Positions 17,908 to 27,378 are shown, counted from the first letter of the stretch. The stretch is DNA of 64,000 bases from Litorivita pollutaquae (GCF_003205515.1 NZ_KZ826483.1:310001-374000), one strand, 5' to 3'. The notes: generated from the sequence alone by a model not told the origin. A program made the numbers and translations.

Positions 17908-20871
17908 ATGTGCGCCGAAACGACCGACCAAACACCTGATTACAAATCCACGTTGAACCTGCCGCAGACGGATTTTCCGATGCGCGCCGGTTTGCCCAAA
18001 CGCGAGCCGGAGTGGCTCGAAAAATGGGCCCGCATCGGCATCTATGACCGCCTGCGCGAAACCGCAGGGGACCGTAAACCGTTCATCTTGCACGATGGCC
18101 CACCCTATGCGAACGGCAATTTGCACATCGGCCATGCGCTTAACAAAATCCTCAAGGATTTCATCACCCGCTCGCAGCAAATGCTGGGCCGTGATGCGCG
18201 CTATGTTCCCGGTTGGGATTGCCACGGTTTGCCGATCGAATGGAAAATCGAAGAGCAATACCGCGCCAAGGGCAAGAACAAAGACGACGTGGACGTGGTG
18301 GATTTCCGCCGCGAATGCCGCGCCTTTGCTGACAGCTGGATCGACGTACAGCGCAATGAATTTAAACGCCTTGGCGTGAGTGGCAATTGGGCCGATCCCT
18401 ATTTGACGATGGATTACCATGCCGAAGCGGTGATCGCGGGCGAATTCCAGAAATTCTTGATGAACGGCACGCTTTACCAAGGCTCCAAACCCGTGATGTG
18501 GTCGCCGGTCGAGAAAACCGCATTGGCCGAGGCCGAGATCGAATATCACGACCATAAATCGCATACGATCTGGGTGCCGTTCCGCGCGGTGCGCGGGCCG
18601 AAATCCTTGGCCCACGCCAAAGTTGTGATCTGGACCACGACCCCTTGGACGATCCCGTCGAACAAGGCCGTGGCCTATAATCCCAAAATTGCCTATGGCC
18701 TTTATGAGATCACGGCGCGGCCCGAAGAATGTTGGTGCAATATCGGGGATCGCTATGTTTTGGCCGATACTTTGGCCGAAGAGGTGTTGACCAAAGCGCG
18801 GTTGGAGCCGTCGATGTATCGCCGCATCGCGGATGTCAGCGCCGCAGAACTGGCCGAGGTCACGCTGGCGCACCCGTTCAACGGGCTTGAGGGCGCAGAC
18901 GGGTTTTGGGATTATGACGTGCCGATGATCGACGGTGATCACGTCACCGATGATGCGGGCACGGGGTTTGTGCACACCGCGCCCAGCCACGGCGCGGATG
19001 ACTACGAGTGCTTTGTCAAACGCAACTGGATCGACCGGATGACCCATAACGTCGGCGAGGAAAGCGAATTCCTGCCGCATGTGCCGTTCTTTGGCGGGGC
19101 GATCCATCCGATGGGCGGAGAAGGCAAACCTTTGCAAGTCTTTGACCGTAAAGGCAAAGAGGGCAAAGCCAACAGTGCCGTCATCACCAAATTGGTCGAG
19201 GCCGGCGGCATCATCGCGCGCGGGCAGGTGAAGCACTCCTATCCGCATTCGTGGCGCTCCAAAGCGCCGGTGATTTTCCGCAACACGCCGCAATGGTTTG
19301 CCTCCATCGACCGCGAGGTCGGCGACGGGCAGGACACCTATGGCAAAACGATCCGCACCCGTGCGTTGACCTCGATCGACGAGTTGGTGCAATGGACGCC
19401 GAAAACCGGCCGCAACCGCTTGCATTCGATGATCGAAGCGCGCCCCGATTGGGTGCTTTCGCGTCAACGGGCGTGGGGCGTGCCGCTGACCTGCTTTATC
19501 AAAAAAGGGGCTCTGCCAACCGATCCGGAGTTTTTGCTGCGCGATGCGGCCGTGAATGCGCGCATCATCGAAGCCTTTGAGGCCGATGGCGCGGATGCGT
19601 GGTATCTGGACGGCGCGAAAGAAAAGTTCATCGGCGATGCGGCCAATCCGGACGATTACGAGCAGGTTTTCGACGTGCTCGACGTGTGGTTCGACAGCGG
19701 ATCTACCCATGCCTTCGTCATCCGCGACCGCGCCGATGGCAGCCCTGACGGCATTGCGGACCTGTATTTGGAAGGCACCGACCAACACCGCGGTTGGTTC
19801 CATTCGTCGATGTTGCAAGCTTGCGGAACCACTGGCCGCGCGCCTTATCGCGGCGTGCTGACCCACGGGTTTACCTTGGATGAGAAGGGCATGAAGATGT
19901 CCAAATCCATCGGCAACACCATCGTGCCAGAGACCATCGTCAAACAATATGGCGCCGATATTCTGCGCCTTTGGGTGGCGCAAACCGATTACACCGCCGA
20001 CCAACGGATCGGGCCGGAAATCCTCAAAGGTGTCGCTGACAGCTATCGCCGGTTGCGCAATACCTTGCGGTTCATGCTGGGGGCTTTGTCGGCCTATACG
20101 CCCGCCGATGAGGTGGATATCGCCAACATGCCGGAGTTGGAGCAATTGATCCTGCACCGTTTGGCGGAATTGGATGTCGTGGTGCGCAAGGGCTATGATG
20201 CCTATGATTTCCAAGGCGTTTTCCAGGCGCTCTTCCATTTTTGCACCATTGATCTATCGGCCTTCTACTTTGATGTGCGCAAGGACGTGCTTTATTGTGA
20301 TGGCGACACGCCCGAGCGCCGTGCCGCGCGCACGGTGATGATGCGGCTCTACGAGCGGCTGACCACATGGCTTGCGCCGATCCTGACTTTCACGATGGAA
20401 GAGGTCTGGCTTGAGCGTAATCCGGGCGAGGACAGCTCGGTGCATTTGCAAGACATGCCCGAGACGCCCGCCGCATGGCTCAACCCTGCGCTGGCCGAGC
20501 GTTCGGCCTCGGTGCGGATGGTGCGCCGCGTGGTGACCGGTGCGCTCGAAGAGCATCGCCGCGATAAGACCATCGGCTCGTCGCTGGAGGCCGCGCCGGT
20601 CGTGCATCTGAGTGCGGATTTGGCGCAGATCATCACAAACCCCGACACATTTGCCGATCTGTGCATCACCTCTGCGGTGACGTTGACAACAGATCCCGCG
20701 CCGGAGGGGGCCTTTGCTTTGCCTGACGCCGAAGGCGTGGCGGTGGTGTTTGCCAAGGCCGAGGGTGAGAAATGCCAACGCTGCTGGAAAATCCTGCCCG
20801 ATGTTGGCATGCATACCCATGATGCCACATGTGGGCGTTGTGATGCGGCCCTGACTGAATTGGGTGTGTAA
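17908..20871 (+). CDS. ileS: Isoleucyl-tRNA synthetase
   Basis: A 987-residue class I aminoacyl-tRNA synthetase charging tRNA-Ile. The HIGH signature is at 73-76, and KMSKS at 663-667 follows the large editing (CP1) insert. The C-terminal zinc finger is intact: CQRC (956-959) and CGRC (975-978). Length and zinc site fit the bacterial type-1 IleRS. GAAGGA lies just before the ATG. No T-box or other leader is evident. It ends about 70 bp before a heptamer tandem repeat. Confidence 0.98.
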   Translation: MCAETTDQTPDYKSTLNLPQTDFPMRAGLPKREPEWLEKWARIGIYDRLRETAGDRKPFILHDGPPYANGNLHIGHALNKILKDFITRSQQMLGRDARYVPGWDCHGLPIEWKIEEQYRAKGKNKDDVDVVDFRRECRAFADSWIDVQRNEFKRLGVSGNWADPYLTMDYHAEAVIAGEFQKFLMNGTLYQGSKPVMWSPVEKTALAEAEIEYHDHKSHTIWVPFRAVRGPKSLAHAKVVIWTTTPWTIPSNKAVAYNPKIAYGLYEITARPEECWCNIGDRYVLADTLAEEVLTKARLEPSMYRRIADVSAAELAEVTLAHPFNGLEGADGFWDYDVPMIDGDHVTDDAGTGFVHTAPSHGADDYECFVKRNWIDRMTHNVGEESEFLPHVPFFGGAIHPMGGEGKPLQVFDRKGKEGKANSAVITKLVEAGGIIARGQVKHSYPHSWRSKAPVIFRNTPQWFASIDREVGDGQDTYGKTIRTRALTSIDELVQWTPKTGRNRLHSMIEARPDWVLSRQRAWGVPLTCFIKKGALPTDPEFLLRDAAVNARIIEAFEADGADAWYLDGAKEKFIGDAANPDDYEQVFDVLDVWFDSGSTHAFVIRDRADGSPDGIADLYLEGTDQHRGWFHSSMLQACGTTGRAPYRGVLTHGFTLDEKGMKMSKSIGNTIVPETIVKQYGADILRLWVAQTDYTADQRIGPEILKGVADSYRRLRNTLRFMLGALSAYTPADEVDIANMPELEQLILHRLAELDVVVRKGYDAYDFQGVFQALFHFCTIDLSAFYFDVRKDVLYCDGDTPERRAARTVMMRLYERLTTWLAPILTFTMEEVWLERNPGEDSSVHLQDMPETPAAWLNPALAERSASVRMVRRVVTGALEEHRRDKTIGSSLEAAPVVHLSADLAQIITNPDTFADLCITSAVTLTTDPAPEGAFALPDAEGVAVVFAKAEGEKCQRCWKILPDVGMHTHDATCGRCDAALTELGV

Positions 20872-20941
20872 CACTCTCTTAAGGTTTTGAATAAGGAAGG
20901 CGGGGTAAGCGATTGCTCCGCCTTTCTGATTCCGATTTATC

Positions 20942-21032
20942 CACAGGGCACAGGGCACAGGGCACAGGGCACAGGGCACAGGGCACAGGGCACAGGGCAC
21001 AGGGCACAGGGCACAGGGCACAGGGCACAGGG
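20942..21032. repeat. Heptamer tandem repeat, 13 copies of CACAGGG
   Basis: Thirteen perfect 7-bp units run without interruption between ileS and ogt. Because 7 is not a multiple of 3, all frames stay open and every unit gained or lost shifts the frame by one. Read as protein, 21 bases give the heptapeptide GHRAQGT. Such a perfect array should be prone to slipped-strand mispairing. Confidence 0.97.
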
Positions 21033-21083
21033 CGCTGGCATGCATGGCTTGCATCGGCGGGGCCGGCATTGCACCTTGGGCGG

Positions 21084-21548
21084 ATGCAAAGACATAGTTT
21101 TCATTGCCCGCTTGGTGTCATGACGCTTGAGGCGACCGATGCGGCTATCACGCGGCTCTATTGGGAGGCGGGCGTGGTAGATGCTGCGCCTGCGCCGACA
21201 GCGTTACTGGCACAGGCCAAAGCGCAGATCGCCGCCTATTTCTCGCAGGATTTGAACGTGTTCGATCTTCCGCTTGTGGTGGAGGGAAGTGCATTCCAAC
21301 GCGCGGTCTGCGCCCAGATGAGCGCCATCCCCTTCGGCGAAACCCGAACCTATGGCGATCTGGCCGAGGCGCTCGGCGTTCCGGCACAGGCCATCGGGCA
21401 GGCTTGCGGCGGCAATCCGATCTCCTTGATCATTCCCTGCCACCGCGTTTTGGGCGCGAACGGGCTTGGCGGGTTTTCCGGATCGGGCGGGGTAGAGAGC
21501 AAAGTGCAGCTTTTACGCCACGAGGGCGCAGCGGGATTACTGATTTAG
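21084..21548 (+). CDS. ogt: Methylated-DNA--protein-cysteine methyltransferase
   Basis: A 154-residue suicide DNA-repair protein that transfers O6-methyl groups from guanine to its own cysteine. The active-site motif IIPCHRVLG has the acceptor Cys at 119. The upstream motifs RTYGDLAEALG (recognition-helix region) and GNP are intact. The start at 21084 gives the usual N-terminal strand (HSFHCPLG); an internal ATG at 21120 is possible. The frame also stays open backwards through the CACAGGG tandem array to about 20913, so the leader, or even an N-terminal extension, contains the repeats. It converges with pcs. Confidence 0.9.
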   Translation: MQRHSFHCPLGVMTLEATDAAITRLYWEAGVVDAAPAPTALLAQAKAQIAAYFSQDLNVFDLPLVVEGSAFQRAVCAQMSAIPFGETRTYGDLAEALGVPAQAIGQACGGNPISLIIPCHRVLGANGLGGFSGSGGVESKVQLLRHEGAAGLLI

Positions 21549-21611
21549 AAAATTGTTTTGATTTGGTGGTTTTGGGGTCAAAATCTGTGGATATATTGCC
21601 GACAGAGTTCC

Positions 21612-22310
21612 TCAATTTTCATTTTTGACCGGGATGACTTGCTGCGCAATTCCCGCAAACAGCAGGTAAATGCTGGTCACAATCAATCCCCAATGCGCCC
21701 AGCTTTGCGGGTCAAAGGCAACCCATGCGGCCCATCCGGCAAAGAACGTCCAACCCAATGCCATCGGCAGCGAGACGCTGCGCCAGCGTTCTGTGCGCAC
21801 CGGATGGATGAATTTTAGCGGCAAGAACATTGCCACCGAAAGCACCGCCACCAATGTAAGCGTGACCCAATAATTCGGGTCCGTCGCAAACAGAACCAAC
21901 ACCAGCATGTTCCAGCATCCCGGAAATCCTGAAAATGAATTATCTTTCGTTTTCATGCGTGTATCGGCGAAATACATGGCGCTGGCAAAGGTGATGATGA
22001 TGATCGCAAACCACCCGGTCCATCCCGGCAAGAGGCCGGATTCGAACAATGCAAAGGCCGGGATGAAAACATAAGTCAGGTAGTCGATGATCAGGTCCAG
22101 CAGCACGCCATCAAAGGTCGCCGCATGGGTTTTGACGTCATATTTGCGCGCCAATGGCCCGTCGATTCCATCCACCGCAAAGGCGACGACCAGCCACAAG
22201 AACATCATCGGCCAATCTTCGTTCACCGCTTCGAGCAGCGCCAACATGGCGAAAACCGCCCCCGTCGCCGTGAGAAGGTGCACCGATAAGGCTTTCATTT
22301 CTTTGGTCAT
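21612..22310 (-). CDS. pcs: Phosphatidylcholine synthase (CDP-alcohol phosphatidyltransferase)
   Basis: A 232-residue inner-membrane enzyme that condenses CDP-diacylglycerol with choline to make phosphatidylcholine in one step, a pathway characteristic of alphaproteobacteria. The CDP-alcohol transferase motif is complete: D47-x2-D50-G-x2-AR, then G68-x3-D72-x3-D76. About eight hydrophobic helices follow. Start at 22310, with AAGGACC 7-8 bp upstream; an ATG 11 codons earlier has no such site. It is encoded downstream of xerC, whose stop is 36 bp away. Confidence 0.93.
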   Translation of the reverse strand: MTKEMKALSVHLLTATGAVFAMLALLEAVNEDWPMMFLWLVVAFAVDGIDGPLARKYDVKTHAATFDGVLLDLIIDYLTYVFIPAFALFESGLLPGWTGWFAIIIITFASAMYFADTRMKTKDNSFSGFPGCWNMLVLVLFATDPNYWVTLTLVAVLSVAMFLPLKFIHPVRTERWRSVSLPMALGWTFFAGWAAWVAFDPQSWAHWGLIVTSIYLLFAGIAQQVIPVKNEN

Positions 22311-22346
22311 TTCTGGTCCTTTGAAAGTGGCCTTGCGCGGCAATTT

Positions 22347-23270
22347 TTATCGCGCCCGCGGGTGGCTTGCCTCGTAAACCTCCATCAGGCGGGCAGTGTC
22401 AACCGCTGTGTAGGCCTGTGTCGTGGACAGCGAGGCATGGCCGAGAAGCTCTTGAATTGCCCGCAGATCGCCGCCAGCGTTGAGCAAATGGGTCGCAAAG
22501 CTGTGGCGCAATGCATGGGGCGTCGCCGTGGCCGGTAGACCCAATTGCGCGCGGGTGTCGGCCATGACCTGTTGGATGATCCGTGGGCTTAACTTGCCGC
22601 CGCGCACGCCGCGAAACAGCGGCAGCCCCGCATCAAGAGGATGCGGGCAAAGACGCCGGTAGGCTTCGACTGCGACGCGGGCGGCGGGCAAAACCGGCAC
22701 GATGCGCTCTTTGCCGCCCTTGCCCAAAATGCGCAACACATCAGGCAGCGGTGCATCGCGCCCCATCAGCCCGAGCGCCTCGGAGATCCGTAACCCGCAC
22801 CCGTAAAGCAAGGTTATCACTGCGGTGTCTCGGGCTGAAACCCACGGCTCGCGCGATTGAAATTCGGCGGTTTCCAAGACTTTGCGCGCTGCGTCTTCGG
22901 CCAGAGGGCGGGGCAGTTTGCGTTGAAATTTTGGGCTGCGGGTCGACAAAACGGCGGTGGCGTCAAAGCCCTCGCGTTCGGAGCGCCAGCGGAAAAAACT
23001 TTTGACCGCCGATAGTTTACGCGCCAAGGACCGCGCGCTGATCTCGCCTGAGCGCGCTTCGGCCATCCATGCGCGCATGTCGGAGATGCCCACCTCTTTG
23101 AGCGGGGAAAGCCCTTGGGATTCTCCTTTGTGTTGGTTCAGGAAGCCAAGAAATTCTGCGACATCCCGGCGGTAGGCCTCAATGGTATTGTCTGCCGCAC
23201 CCTTCAAGGCGCGCTCGGCGTCCAGCCAGTCCATAAGCGCGGCATTGGCCCCTGCGGACGGCAAGGTCAT
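22347..23270 (-). CDS. xerC: Tyrosine recombinase XerC
   Basis: A 307-residue site-specific recombinase that resolves chromosome dimers at dif together with XerD. The catalytic set is complete: Arg161 (CGLRISE), Lys184 (GKGGKER), His252-x-x-Arg255 (PHALRHSF), His278 (LLGHASLSTTQAY) and nucleophile Tyr287. An N-terminal SAM-like core-binding domain spans about 10-100. The start overlaps the DUF484 stop by 4 bp (ATGA). A DUF484 gene just before xerC is a common arrangement in proteobacteria and favours XerC over an integrase. Confidence 0.93.
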   Translation of the reverse strand: MTLPSAGANAALMDWLDAERALKGAADNTIEAYRRDVAEFLGFLNQHKGESQGLSPLKEVGISDMRAWMAEARSGEISARSLARKLSAVKSFFRWRSEREGFDATAVLSTRSPKFQRKLPRPLAEDAARKVLETAEFQSREPWVSARDTAVITLLYGCGLRISEALGLMGRDAPLPDVLRILGKGGKERIVPVLPAARVAVEAYRRLCPHPLDAGLPLFRGVRGGKLSPRIIQQVMADTRAQLGLPATATPHALRHSFATHLLNAGGDLRAIQELLGHASLSTTQAYTAVDTARLMEVYEASHPRAR

Positions 23271-23974
23271 GACAGCCAGCGGCGCATCGCACGTTCAAAA
23301 ACTCCGCCAAAAAATCCAAGTAAATCCGTGCCTTGTTGCGGCGTGAAGTGATGTGGATCTTCGGATCCCATGACCAACAGACCGGGCAGGCGCCCGTCGC
23401 CAAAATCAAGCAACAGGCAGGCTTCGGACCGCATATAGCCCGCAGCGCCGCCGTAAATCGCTTCGGTCCCCTCGCTCAGTTGGCGCAGGGTGACTTGCCG
23501 TGCCGGGTTGCCGCGCGCCTCGCCAAGGTAGTTGGCGATATAGCCCGGTTCGGCCACGGACAGCACATCGCCAAGACGCTGCACGGCGGGATCATCTTCG
23601 TTTTGTAGGGATTCGAGCACCAATTTGACGCAGTCGACGCGCAAAATCTCGGCCACTTCCCCGCCAAGGTCGCGCAGGAATTCTTCGAACTGCACCGGGT
23701 CAAGCATGCGCAGGATTGCGCGATGCACCTGATTGGTACCGGCGAGGTTTTCATAGGCGGCGGCAATGACGCTGCGATGCGTGTCTTCAAGGCGGTCGAG
23801 CCGCGCTTCGAGCCGTTCCATCGCTATGCCGCGCAGATCCACGATATTGCCGCCCATCGCGCGTTCATTCGCGGCAATCAACGCATGCATAACGTCTTGG
23901 TTTTCTAGGATAAGGCTTGGCTCCGCGATGATTTTCTCGCGCAGCTTTTCTTCTATTTCGGGGGTGCTGCTCAT
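23267..23974 (-). CDS. DUF484 family protein
   Basis: A 235-residue cytoplasmic protein. An N-terminal helical region has the typical VMHALIAANERAMGGNIVDL start, an Arg/Glu-rich coiled-coil segment lies at about 50-75, and a GAF-like domain covers the C-terminal two thirds, ending in LVMGSEDPHHFTPQQGTDLL. DUF484 proteins are nearly always encoded beside xerC; their role is undefined. The gene is translationally coupled to xerC by a 4-bp overlap. Confidence 0.9.
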   Translation of the reverse strand: MSSTPEIEEKLREKIIAEPSLILENQDVMHALIAANERAMGGNIVDLRGIAMERLEARLDRLEDTHRSVIAAAYENLAGTNQVHRAILRMLDPVQFEEFLRDLGGEVAEILRVDCVKLVLESLQNEDDPAVQRLGDVLSVAEPGYIANYLGEARGNPARQVTLRQLSEGTEAIYGGAAGYMRSEACLLLDFGDGRLPGLLVMGSEDPHHFTPQQGTDLLGFFGGVFERAMRRWLS

Positions 23975-24021
23975 GCTCTGTCTCGATGTATTTTGTGTTT
24001 TTTAGGGGGTTTATAACACGC

Positions 24022-24663
24022 TCAGGAGGAATTTAGAGGTGTTTTTTCGGCCTCGGCGAAAAATGCCGCAAGACCCGCTTCGGTGTGAGGGTGATGTGCC
24101 AAGGCGTGGAACACATCGGGCGGGGCCGCTGCGCAATGGGCTCCGTTTTGGGCGGCTTGGCTGATGTGCTCGGCGCTATGGGCGACGGCAATGATTTGCG
24201 TGTCATAGTCATGCAGCGCGTATAGCGCGGCAATATCGTCAATTGATGGGGTGGGGACATCGCCGCCTGTCGGGGTCGCAAGCGAGACGAATGCGGCACC
24301 GGATTTGGCCGCCAAAAGCGCCTGACCGGCGGTGAAACACAGGGTTGCATTCACCATTATGCCATCGTTGGAGAGGCTGCGACAGGCGCGCAGGCCCGCA
24401 GGGGTAATCGGCAGGGTGATGGCGATAGTATCGGCAAGGGCGGATAAAGCGCGCGCCTCCCGGATCATCGCGGGGGCATCGGGGTGGGTGATGTCGGTGA
24501 ACACAGGTCCGTCGATGTCCGAGGCTATCATGCGCAAAATCTTGTGGCGGTCTTTGGGAGATTGGCACATCTGCGCGGTCTGGGTGATGATCCCGTCCAC
24601 CGCGCCCAGATCACGCAATGGGGGGATATCGTTGATCTCGGCAGTCAGGGCGAAGAACTTCAT
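24022..24663 (-). CDS. Transaldolase/fructose-6-phosphate aldolase-like protein lacking catalytic residues
   Basis: A 213-residue protein that follows small fructose-6-phosphate aldolase (FSA/MipB) sequences end to end: MKFFALTAEI start, LGAVDGI, a GIMVNATLCFTAGQALLAAKSGAAFVS core and a normal C-terminus. The chemistry is gone. The FSA Asp6 is Leu6. The TTNP loop reads ITQT (26-29). The Schiff-base lysine of the KVP motif is Thr83 (ITLP). The phosphate-site arginine after YVxxR is absent (SLATPTGGD). There is no frameshift or stop, and AGGAG precedes the ATG by 7 bp, so it is expressed as a full-length pseudoenzyme. It diverges from priA. Confidence 0.8.
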   Translation of the reverse strand: MKFFALTAEINDIPPLRDLGAVDGIITQTAQMCQSPKDRHKILRMIASDIDGPVFTDITHPDAPAMIREARALSALADTIAITLPITPAGLRACRSLSNDGIMVNATLCFTAGQALLAAKSGAAFVSLATPTGGDVPTPSIDDIAALYALHDYDTQIIAVAHSAEHISQAAQNGAHCAAAPPDVFHALAHHPHTEAGLAAFFAEAEKTPLNSS

Positions 24664-24773
24664 CGCGGGCTCCTGTGGTGGGGAAATATGGCGATTGGGG
24701 CTTGGGATTTTGCCCGTCACACTTTACGTCATAGCAATGGGTGCGAAAACCCCAAAGCCGTGCGGAGCCGCCG

Positions 24774-26969
24774 TTGATTGATCCAGATTTCTTTCCCGAA
24801 GGGGCGCTCGTTGGTGTGTTGACGGCGCAGCCATTGGACCGGCTTTTGGATTACAAAGCCCCCGTGGGTGGGTGCCAATTGGGCGCGTTCGTCGAGGTGC
24901 CGCTTGGCCCGCGCAAGGTGTTGGGTGTGGTATGGGGCAAGGGGCGCGGTGATTTCGATATCAAACGTGTGCGCTCGGTGATCCGTGTGTTGGACGTGGC
25001 GCCGATGCGCGGCGAAATGCGCGATTTTCTGCGCCGCGCCGCTGATTACACGTTAACGCCGATGTCGGCGATGCTGCGCCTTGCGACCCGCGCACCGGGG
25101 CTTGGTGATGCGCCGTCGATGCGCAAAGTCTACCGGATGGGGCACGGCAATGTGAGCCGCGAGACAGAGGCGCGCGGGCGCGTCATGGCGGCGCTGCGCG
25201 ATTACGGCGGGCTGTCGTTTACGTTGGGGGAATTGTCGGACATGGCCGGCGTGACCACATCGGTGGTCAAAGGATTGGTCAAACAAGGCGCCGTGGTCGA
25301 AGAAGACAGTCCGCGCGATTTGCCCTTTGCGCGGCTTGATCCCGCATATGGCGGTAAGGCCTTAACCGCAGATCAAGCGGCGGGGGCGCGGGCTTTGGCC
25401 TCCGGCGTGCGGGCGCAGAAATATGCCACGACATTGCTGCGCGGGGTGACCGGATCGGGGAAAACCGAAGTCTATCTGGAGGCGGTGGCAGAGGCGCTTA
25501 AGATCGGGCGGCAAGGCCTTGTTATGTTGCCCGAAATTGCGTTGACGGCAGAATTTCTAACCCGCGTCGAGGCCCGTTTTGGCACGCGCCCTGCCGAATG
25601 GCACAGTGGCGTGACCATGACCGAACGGCGGCGCGTATGGAAAATGGTCGGCGAGGGCGAGGCGCAATTGGTCGTGGGCGCGCGTTCCGCGTTGTTTTTG
25701 CCCTATCGCGATCTGGGCTTGATCATCGTCGATGAGGAACATGACACCTCTTACAAGCAAGAAGACGGGGTCTTGTATAATGCCCGCGATATGGCGGTTT
25801 TGCGGGCCTCGATTTGCGGCGCACAGGTGGTTTTGGCCTCTGCCACGCCAAGCCTTGAGACATGGGCCAATGCCGAGGCGGGCAAATATAACCGCATTGA
25901 TTTGGCGTCGCGCTACGGGCCTGCGGTGATGCCCGCGATGCGCGCGATTGACATGCGCGACGAGAGCCTGCCGTCGAACCGGTGGATTTCCCCGACCTTG
26001 CAGCGCGCGGTCGAGGCGCGGCGCGCACGGGGCGAACAATCATTGCTATTCATCAACCGCCGTGGCTATGCGCCGGTCACGATTTGCCGCGCCTGCGGGT
26101 ATCAGATCGGATGCGATCATTGTGATGCGCGCATGGTCGAGCACCGGTTTCTCAAGCGGCTCGTGTGCCATCAATGCGGCGAGACGAAACCAATGCCCGA
26201 CGTGTGCCCCTCTTGCGAGGTCGAGGGCAAATTGGCCGCCGTTGGGCCGGGGGTGGAACGGTTGTCCGAAGAGGCGGCGCAGGTGTTTCCCGAGGCGCGG
26301 ATTGCGACATTGAGTTCCGACATGTTCGGGTCGGCCCGTGCCCTCAAGGCCGAAATCGAGGGGATTGCGGCGGGGGCTGCGGATATCATCATCGGCACGC
26401 AACTTGTGGCCAAGGGGCATAATTTTCCGTTGCTGACATTGGTCGGCGTGATCGATGCGGATCTGGGCTTGCAAGGATCGGACTTGCGCGCCGCCGAGCG
26501 CACGTTTCAATTGATGCGGCAGGTGGCAGGGCGGGCCGGGCGCGCCGAGAAACGCGGCGAGACGATGCTTCAGACATTCCAACCCGAACATCCGGTCATT
26601 CGCGCTATTCTGGCGGGCGACGAGGAAGGGTTCTGGAGCGCCGAAGCCGATGGCCGCCGCCACGCGGGGGTGCCGCCGTATGGGCGTTTGGCGGGGATCA
26701 TCCTGTCATCGCCGGATGCGCAGGAAGCCTTTGATTTCGGGATGGAATTGGCGCGGCGCGACGGGCCGTTGCGGCAGGTCGGCGCGCAGGTGTTCGGCCC
26801 CGCGCCCGCCCCCATCGCCCGTGTGCGCGGGCGGCACCGTGTGCGGCTTTTGGTCAAAGCTCCCAAAGGCGTGGCGTTGCAGGGGGCTGTGGCGGCATGG
26901 ATCGCGCAGATGTCGCCGTCCAACCGCTTGCGGCTTGCTGTCGATATCGATCCGCAGACATTTTATTGA
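24774..26969 (+). CDS. priA: Primosomal protein N' (PriA helicase)
   Basis: A 731-residue 3'-5' superfamily 2 DNA helicase that restarts stalled replication forks. The N-terminal 3'BD domain begins VGVLTAQPLDRLLDY. Walker A is GVTGSGKTEVY, the DEAD-type box is DEEH, and the eight zinc-binding cysteines run in four CxxC pairs in the CRACGYQIGCDHC and VCHQCGE...VCPSC segments. TTG at 24774 is preferred because GGAG lies 7 bp upstream and homologues have short N-termini. A GTG at 24741 would add 11 residues but lacks a binding site. Confidence 0.95.
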   Translation: MIDPDFFPEGALVGVLTAQPLDRLLDYKAPVGGCQLGAFVEVPLGPRKVLGVVWGKGRGDFDIKRVRSVIRVLDVAPMRGEMRDFLRRAADYTLTPMSAMLRLATRAPGLGDAPSMRKVYRMGHGNVSRETEARGRVMAALRDYGGLSFTLGELSDMAGVTTSVVKGLVKQGAVVEEDSPRDLPFARLDPAYGGKALTADQAAGARALASGVRAQKYATTLLRGVTGSGKTEVYLEAVAEALKIGRQGLVMLPEIALTAEFLTRVEARFGTRPAEWHSGVTMTERRRVWKMVGEGEAQLVVGARSALFLPYRDLGLIIVDEEHDTSYKQEDGVLYNARDMAVLRASICGAQVVLASATPSLETWANAEAGKYNRIDLASRYGPAVMPAMRAIDMRDESLPSNRWISPTLQRAVEARRARGEQSLLFINRRGYAPVTICRACGYQIGCDHCDARMVEHRFLKRLVCHQCGETKPMPDVCPSCEVEGKLAAVGPGVERLSEEAAQVFPEARIATLSSDMFGSARALKAEIEGIAAGAADIIIGTQLVAKGHNFPLLTLVGVIDADLGLQGSDLRAAERTFQLMRQVAGRAGRAEKRGETMLQTFQPEHPVIRAILAGDEEGFWSAEADGRRHAGVPPYGRLAGIILSSPDAQEAFDFGMELARRDGPLRQVGAQVFGPAPAPIARVRGRHRVRLLVKAPKGVALQGAVAAWIAQMSPSNRLRLAVDIDPQTFY

Positions 26970-27014
26970 GGCCTTTTAGTGAGGTTTGGTCAACGGCGCG
27001 CATCGGGGCGGGGC

Positions 27015-27320
27015 CTAGCGCGCCACACGGCTGAAGGCCAGCGGGGTGGTGTCGTGGCGCTGCATCACGCCTTTGGCTTCCAGGTCGAGCTGCACGCATT
27101 TTTGCCACCACTGGGCGGTTTTGCCTTCGGGGAAAAATAACGCGTCCAGATGCGGCAAGAGCGCCTCTTTCAACTCCGCCGCCGTCACCGGCGCGCTGCC
27201 TTCGGGCAGGGCGGCAAAAATCGCGGCGCGCATGACGTAATATTTGTCTTTATCGACGTTGTGGGTTTTGCCCGGGTGGTTGATGTTCTCGACTTCGATG
27301 GTCTCTGGGTCTTTGGCCAT
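27015..27320 (-). CDS. Small conserved protein of unknown function (DUF6958-like)
   Basis: A 101-residue soluble protein with VENINHPGKTHNVDKDKYY near the N-terminus and a WWQKCVQLDLEAKG motif near the C-terminus. From memory this matches a small conserved family catalogued as DUF6958; function unknown. The ATG at 27320 has AGGAGA 9-10 bp upstream; longer versions of the frame are not protein-like. It follows the YeeE/YedE transporter gene by 58 bp on the same strand and converges with priA, so it may share the transporter's transcript. Confidence 0.75.
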   Translation of the reverse strand: MAKDPETIEVENINHPGKTHNVDKDKYYVMRAAIFAALPEGSAPVTAAELKEALLPHLDALFFPEGKTAQWWQKCVQLDLEAKGVMQRHDTTPLAFSRVAR

Positions 27321-27378
27321 GATGCGCTCTCCTGTTTGGATCGGGTGTAGGGCGCAGGGGCGGGTGGCGCAAGCCTGC

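Noticed and set aside
17731-20238. 835-codon open frame on the minus strand
   Set aside because: It is antisense to ileS, His/Arg-rich, and open only because of the codon bias of the real gene on the plus strand.
20254-21069. Minus-strand frame with Cys-Pro-Val-Pro repeats
   Set aside because: The repeats are a by-product of the CACAGGG array, and the rest is antisense to ileS.
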